NCBI GenBank assembly: GCA_002389295.1
Contig: DGOE01000030.1
Coordinates: 1-15,949 of the forward strand
Source of the DNA: Flavobacteriales bacterium UBA4474
GTDB taxonomy: Bacteria > Bacteroidota > Bacteroidia > Flavobacteriales_D > Sanyastnellaceae
Direction of reading: 5' to 3'
DNA length: 15,949 bases
In this document: piece after piece, positions 12,846-15,949 of the stretch
How positions within the stretch are numbered: position 1 is the stretch's first letter
How the letters are laid out: the number at the start of each line of letters is the position of its first letter
Program-made: the position numbers and the translations under genes
Notes under the pieces: generated by a model
What the model saw: only the letters and a program-made list of their open reading frames with translations
What the model was told of the DNA's origin: nothing
The model's database searches: none

Positions 12846-14744
12846 ATGGCCAGCAGCAATGTGCTTTCGGTGGAGGGACTGACCAAACGGTTCGGTGAAC
12901 GCCTCATTTTTGAGGACCTCCACTTCGGGCTCGACCGCGGCCAAAAAGCGGCGCTTGTCGCCCGAAATGGAACCGGCAAGAGCACCCTGATCAAGGTACT
13001 GCTCGGCATCGAATCGCCCGACGAGGGCAAGGTCACTTTTGCCGGCAACGTCCGCATAGCCCACCTCTCCCAAGACCATGGTCTGGACCTGGACCGCACC
13101 ATCCTCGACAACCTTTTCCAAGCCGACAACGACGCCATGCGGGCCATTCGGCAATACGAAGAGGCCACGCAGGGCAACGATGCAGAAGCACAGCAGTTGG
13201 CCTACGAAGCCATGGACCGGGCCGAAGCTTGGAGCTACGAGGCGCAGGCCAAGGAAATTTTGGGCAAGCTCGGGCTGCACCAAACAGAGCGTTTTGTCGA
13301 CGGCTTGAGCGGTGGCGAAAAGCGGCGCGTAGCACTCGCCAAATGCCTGATTGAACAGCCCGATCTGCTGCTGCTGGACGAGCCCACCAACCACCTCGAC
13401 TTGGGCATGATCGAGTGGCTCGAAGGCTACCTCGCACGGGCCAAGACCACCCTGCTGATGGTCACCCACGACCGCTTCTTCCTCGAAGTGGTCTGCGACA
13501 CCATTTTGGAATTGGAGAATTTCTCCTTGCACAAATACCCGGGCAACTGGAGCTACTTCCTTGAAAAAAAGGGCGAGCGGTCCTCCAACGAGCACGCCCA
13601 ACGCGACCGGGCGCGGTCCATCATGCGCCGCGAACTCGAATGGGTCAGGGCCACCCCGCAAGCACGCACCACCAAAAGCAAGTCCCGCCTGGACGCCTTC
13701 AAAGACCTGAAGTCCAAGGCTTCTGTGCGCCTCGAAGAAGACGAGGTCCGGCTGGAGCTCGACCCCGCGCGCATGGGCGGCAAAATCTTGGAGATGCACA
13801 AAGTCCAGCGGGCCTATGGCGAAAAGGCCATCCTTACAGGCTGGACGTACCACTTCAAGCCCGGCGAACGCGTGGGGCTCGTAGGCGACAACGGAGCGGG
13901 CAAGAGCACCCTCATCCGACTGATGACCGGCGAAGACAAGCCCGACGGCGGAAAGGTGGTCATCGGCGACACCATCGTATTTGGCCACTTCAGCCAAGAG
14001 CCGCCCGAATTCGACGAAGGCATGAAGGTCATCGAGGCGCTGTATGAAATCGCCGAATACATGCCATTGAAGCGGGGCCAAAAGCTCGCCGCAGGTCAAT
14101 TGCTCGAGCGGTTCCTCTTTCCGCGCCACCGACACCACGACTTCATCCACAAGCTCAGCGGGGGCGAGCGCAAACGGCTGCACCTGCTTCGTGTCTTGAT
14201 GGGCAACCCCAATTTCCTCGTCTTTGACGAGCCCACCAACGACCTCGATGTCTTTACCCTGGGCATCTTGGAGGAGTTCCTGCTGGACTTTCCGGGCTGC
14301 CTCTTGCTGGTGAGCCACGACCGCTACTTCATGGACAAGCTGGTGGACCACGTGTTTATCCTGGATGGCCAAGGAGGTGTGCGGGACTTTCCGGGCAATT
14401 ACACCCAATACCGCACCGCAGCTGACGCAGAAGAAAAGGCCATATCCGCCCGCAATGCCGCTGAGCAGAAAGCCAAGACGGAGGCCGCGCGCCAATCAGG
14501 CAAAACGGCCGCCCCCAAGGGGGATTACTCCCAGCGCCTCAGCTATAAGGAAAAGCGGGAGTACGAAGGCCTGGAGGATGTCATCGCCGGACTCGAAAAA
14601 GACAAGGCCGACATCGAATCTGAGATGGCCGCTGCCGACCTGGGACATGAAGCGTTGAGCACGCTGGCCACGCGCTTGGGCGCAGTCACCGCAGACATCG
14701 AAGCCAAGACCGAACGCTGGATCGAATTGGACGAGCGGGCCTGA
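12846..14744 (+). CDS. uup: ABC-F family ATPase, Uup-like
   Basis: A 632-residue soluble protein with two ABC ATPase domains and no membrane segments, as in ABC-F factors that act on ribosomes. Domain 1 has ARNGTGKST (39-47), the LSGGEKRR signature (154-161) and LLLLDEPTNHLD (174-185). The connecting arm covers about 240-310 and is rich in charge. Domain 2 has GDNGAGKST (347-355), LSGGERKR (437-444) and FLVFDEPTNDLD (457-468). The tail from about 525 to 632 is charged and likely coiled coil, like the DNA-binding tail of Uup. Walker A1 begins with Ala39 instead of Gly; the Lys, Ser and Thr are intact. Both Walker B glutamates are present, so both sites should hydrolyse ATP. Resistance-type ABC-F function is possible but not suggested by context. 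It diverges from the elaA-like gene across 39 bases. Confidence 0.93.
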   Translation: MASSNVLSVEGLTKRFGERLIFEDLHFGLDRGQKAALVARNGTGKSTLIKVLLGIESPDEGKVTFAGNVRIAHLSQDHGLDLDRTILDNLFQADNDAMRAIRQYEEATQGNDAEAQQLAYEAMDRAEAWSYEAQAKEILGKLGLHQTERFVDGLSGGEKRRVALAKCLIEQPDLLLLDEPTNHLDLGMIEWLEGYLARAKTTLLMVTHDRFFLEVVCDTILELENFSLHKYPGNWSYFLEKKGERSSNEHAQRDRARSIMRRELEWVRATPQARTTKSKSRLDAFKDLKSKASVRLEEDEVRLELDPARMGGKILEMHKVQRAYGEKAILTGWTYHFKPGERVGLVGDNGAGKSTLIRLMTGEDKPDGGKVVIGDTIVFGHFSQEPPEFDEGMKVIEALYEIAEYMPLKRGQKLAAGQLLERFLFPRHRHHDFIHKLSGGERKRLHLLRVLMGNPNFLVFDEPTNDLDVFTLGILEEFLLDFPGCLLLVSHDRYFMDKLVDHVFILDGQGGVRDFPGNYTQYRTAADAEEKAISARNAAEQKAKTEAARQSGKTAAPKGDYSQRLSYKEKREYEGLEDVIAGLEKDKADIESEMAAADLGHEALSTLATRLGAVTADIEAKTERWIELDERA

Positions 14745-14755
14745 ATGCCCTTCAA

Positions 14756-14787
14756 ATCAGCGTCGGCGGAAACCGCTTACTGCTGAT
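14756..14787. terminator. Possible hairpin between the convergent ABC-F and paaE genes
   Basis: The outer arms ATCAGC (14756-14761) and GCTGAT (14782-14787) are exact complements, and inside them GCGG (14766-14769) pairs with CCGC (14773-14776) around an AAA loop. It includes the paaE stop codon (14777-14779) and lies 12 bases after the ABC-F stop. There is no T-run on either side, so intrinsic termination is uncertain; Bacteroidota terminators may not need a strong one. Confidence 0.35.
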
Positions 14788-15883
14788 CGAAATCGATGAC
14801 AAAACGCGCGTTGGGGTCCTTGGGCTTGGTTTGGCAGGCCAGAACGAAGCCCTGCTCGACCTCACCGGGCTCCAAGGCATAATTGACCGCCATTTCTCCC
14901 ACCCCGTCGGTCACCAAAGCGCGACAGGTGCAGCACACGCCACCACAACAGCTGTAGGGCAGGTCGATGCCCGCATCCAATCCGGCATCCAATATGGTCT
15001 TGGTGCCGTCAAAATCCAGCTTGTGGGTGGACCCATCAATCACCACAAACACCTCTTGTCCGCCCGCAGCAGCCGGTGCACCTGATCCGGCGCCTCCCTC
15101 CGCAGGGCCAGCGGCTGCAGCATCCGCAGCCGGCTTGGGCGCGCTGCTCGTAAAGAGCTCAAAGTGAATGCGCTCCGCAGCCACTCCGGCGCCCGCCAGC
15201 CCATCTTTCACTGCATGAATCATGGACTCAGGGCCACACACAAAAACCTCATCGATGTCCTTGACGTCCAGCAGGGCATCGCGCACCGCATCCACCTTGG
15301 CGGCATCCATTCGCCCAGCATACAGCGGCACATCTACCGGCTCCCGTGTAAAGAAATGGAACACCCGCAGCCGGTCCATGTACCGGTCCTTGAGGTCATC
15401 GATCTCGCCTTTGAAGATGATGCTCGACTGGTCCTTGTTGGTGTAGAACAGCGAAAACCGGCTTTGTGGCTCTTGCGCCAGCACCGTTTTGACGTGTGAA
15501 AGGATGGGCGTGATGCCCGAACCTGCGGCAAAAGCGACATAGTGCTTGGCCTTACTGGGGTCGATTTCGGTGTAGAAACGACCGTTGGGCGGCATGCTGC
15601 GCAACGTATCCCCGGCTTTGAGGTCGGCATTGGCCCAAGTGCTGAACCGTCCATCGGGCACCGCCTTGACCGCCACCCTGAGCTCCTCTCCGACTCCTGC
15701 ACAGATGCTGTAGCTGCGGCGCACGGGCTCTCCATTGATGGCCTGATCGAAGGTCAGGTATTGCCCCTGTTTGAAGGCAAAGGCGTCCTCCAACCCAGCG
15801 GGCACTTCAAGCACAATGGAAACGCAGTCTTCGGTTTCTCGCCGGACCTCGGCGACCTTGAGTTCGTGGAATCTGTCTGACAT
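14777..15883 (-). CDS. paaE: Phenylacetyl-CoA 1,2-epoxidase reductase subunit PaaE-like
   Basis: A 368-residue oxidoreductase that passes electrons from NAD(P)H through FAD and a 2Fe-2S centre. In the Paa system it feeds the PaaABC epoxidase that attacks phenylacetyl-CoA. The FAD domain has RSYS (56-59), the NAD(P)H domain has GSGITP (121-126) and CGPES (216-220). The C-terminal plant-type ferredoxin domain has Cys312, Cys317, Cys320 and Cys350 in exact C-X4-C-X2-C-X29-C spacing. An Ala/Gly/Pro-rich linker (about 248-276) joins the last two domains. I chose ATG 15883, which starts MSDRFHELKV; an in-frame opening to 15931 adds 16 residues without family support. No other paa gene is in the window, so a generic ferredoxin-reductase role remains possible. 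Confidence 0.86.
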   Translation of the reverse strand: MSDRFHELKVAEVRRETEDCVSIVLEVPAGLEDAFAFKQGQYLTFDQAINGEPVRRSYSICAGVGEELRVAVKAVPDGRFSTWANADLKAGDTLRSMPPNGRFYTEIDPSKAKHYVAFAAGSGITPILSHVKTVLAQEPQSRFSLFYTNKDQSSIIFKGEIDDLKDRYMDRLRVFHFFTREPVDVPLYAGRMDAAKVDAVRDALLDVKDIDEVFVCGPESMIHAVKDGLAGAGVAAERIHFELFTSSAPKPAADAAAAGPAEGGAGSGAPAAAGGQEVFVVIDGSTHKLDFDGTKTILDAGLDAGIDLPYSCCGGVCCTCRALVTDGVGEMAVNYALEPGEVEQGFVLACQTKPKDPNARFVIDFDQQ

Positions 15884-15949
15884 GGTGGTGCGAATCTCGT
15901 GATGGAATGTCTTTGGTGGAGAACCCATCATACCCTTTATCGGTTCACT

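Noticed and set aside
12816..14495. A 559-codon open frame on the minus strand opposite the ABC-F gene
   Set aside because: It lies wholly within a gene with two complete ABC domains. Its translation has no recognisable motif and is biased to Val, Ala, Gln and His, as expected for the complement of GC-rich coding DNA.
1..15949. Mobile elements, CRISPR arrays, defence islands or transfer signatures
   Set aside because: No transposase, integrase, phage gene, spaced repeat array or flanking duplication was found, and base composition is even apart from the AT-rich 5815-5927 gap.

Overview
The window looks like ordinary chromosome from a GC-rich member of the Bacteroidota (roughly 60% G+C by eye). 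The evidence is indirect but consistent. No start codon examined is preceded by a clear Shine-Dalgarno sequence. Several starts are preceded instead by the phylum's -7 promoter element (TAnnTTTG). The Mpl-type ligase, the HPTYLG-containing O-antigen ligase and the Uup-like ABC-F protein also read like Bacteroidota family members. A Flavobacteriales/Cryomorphaceae-like lineage is my guess, not a demonstrated placement. Thirteen protein genes fill almost the whole window and the largest gene-free stretch is 113 bases. I see no rRNA, tRNA, CRISPR array, insertion sequence, integrase or phage gene.

Layout. (1) Positions 1-4231, plus strand: a tight operon of menG (5' end outside the window), aroA, an EI24/CysZ-like membrane protein and mpl. 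Two junctions are 4-base ATGA overlaps. It joins the last step of menaquinone synthesis, the EPSP step towards chorismate (the menaquinone precursor), and murein peptide recycling. (2) Positions 4286-5814, minus strand: a DtxR/MntR-family metalloregulator overlapping by 4 bases a ZIP-family metal transporter, a self-contained metal homeostasis unit. (3) Positions 5815-5927: an AT-rich divergent control region (27% G+C by my count) with two candidate operators, a direct repeat and an inverted repeat. (4) Positions 5928-9305, plus strand: a SixA-like phosphohistidine phosphatase, an AI-2E/PerM-family membrane protein and CTP synthase pyrG. (5) Positions 9307-12806, minus strand: an ElaA-like acetyltransferase, an ExoA-like glycosyltransferase, an O-antigen ligase/polymerase-like protein and a transglutaminase-like protein, in transcription order; the middle two belong to surface polysaccharide synthesis. 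(6) Positions 12846-14744, plus strand: a Uup-like ABC-F ATPase diverging from elaA across only 39 bases. (7) Positions 14777-15883, minus strand: paaE, the reductase of the phenylacetyl-CoA epoxidase, with no other paa gene in view.

I found no clearly new multi-gene system. The most interesting signals are regulatory. One is a recurring TAnnTTTG-like element 4-8 bases before ATG codons, which suggests leaderless transcription. The other is the structured divergent region beside the metalloregulator, where a near-palindrome with DtxR-like half-sites overlaps the predicted promoter. Many long open frames lie opposite or out of frame with the real genes; I treat them as GC-driven shadows.
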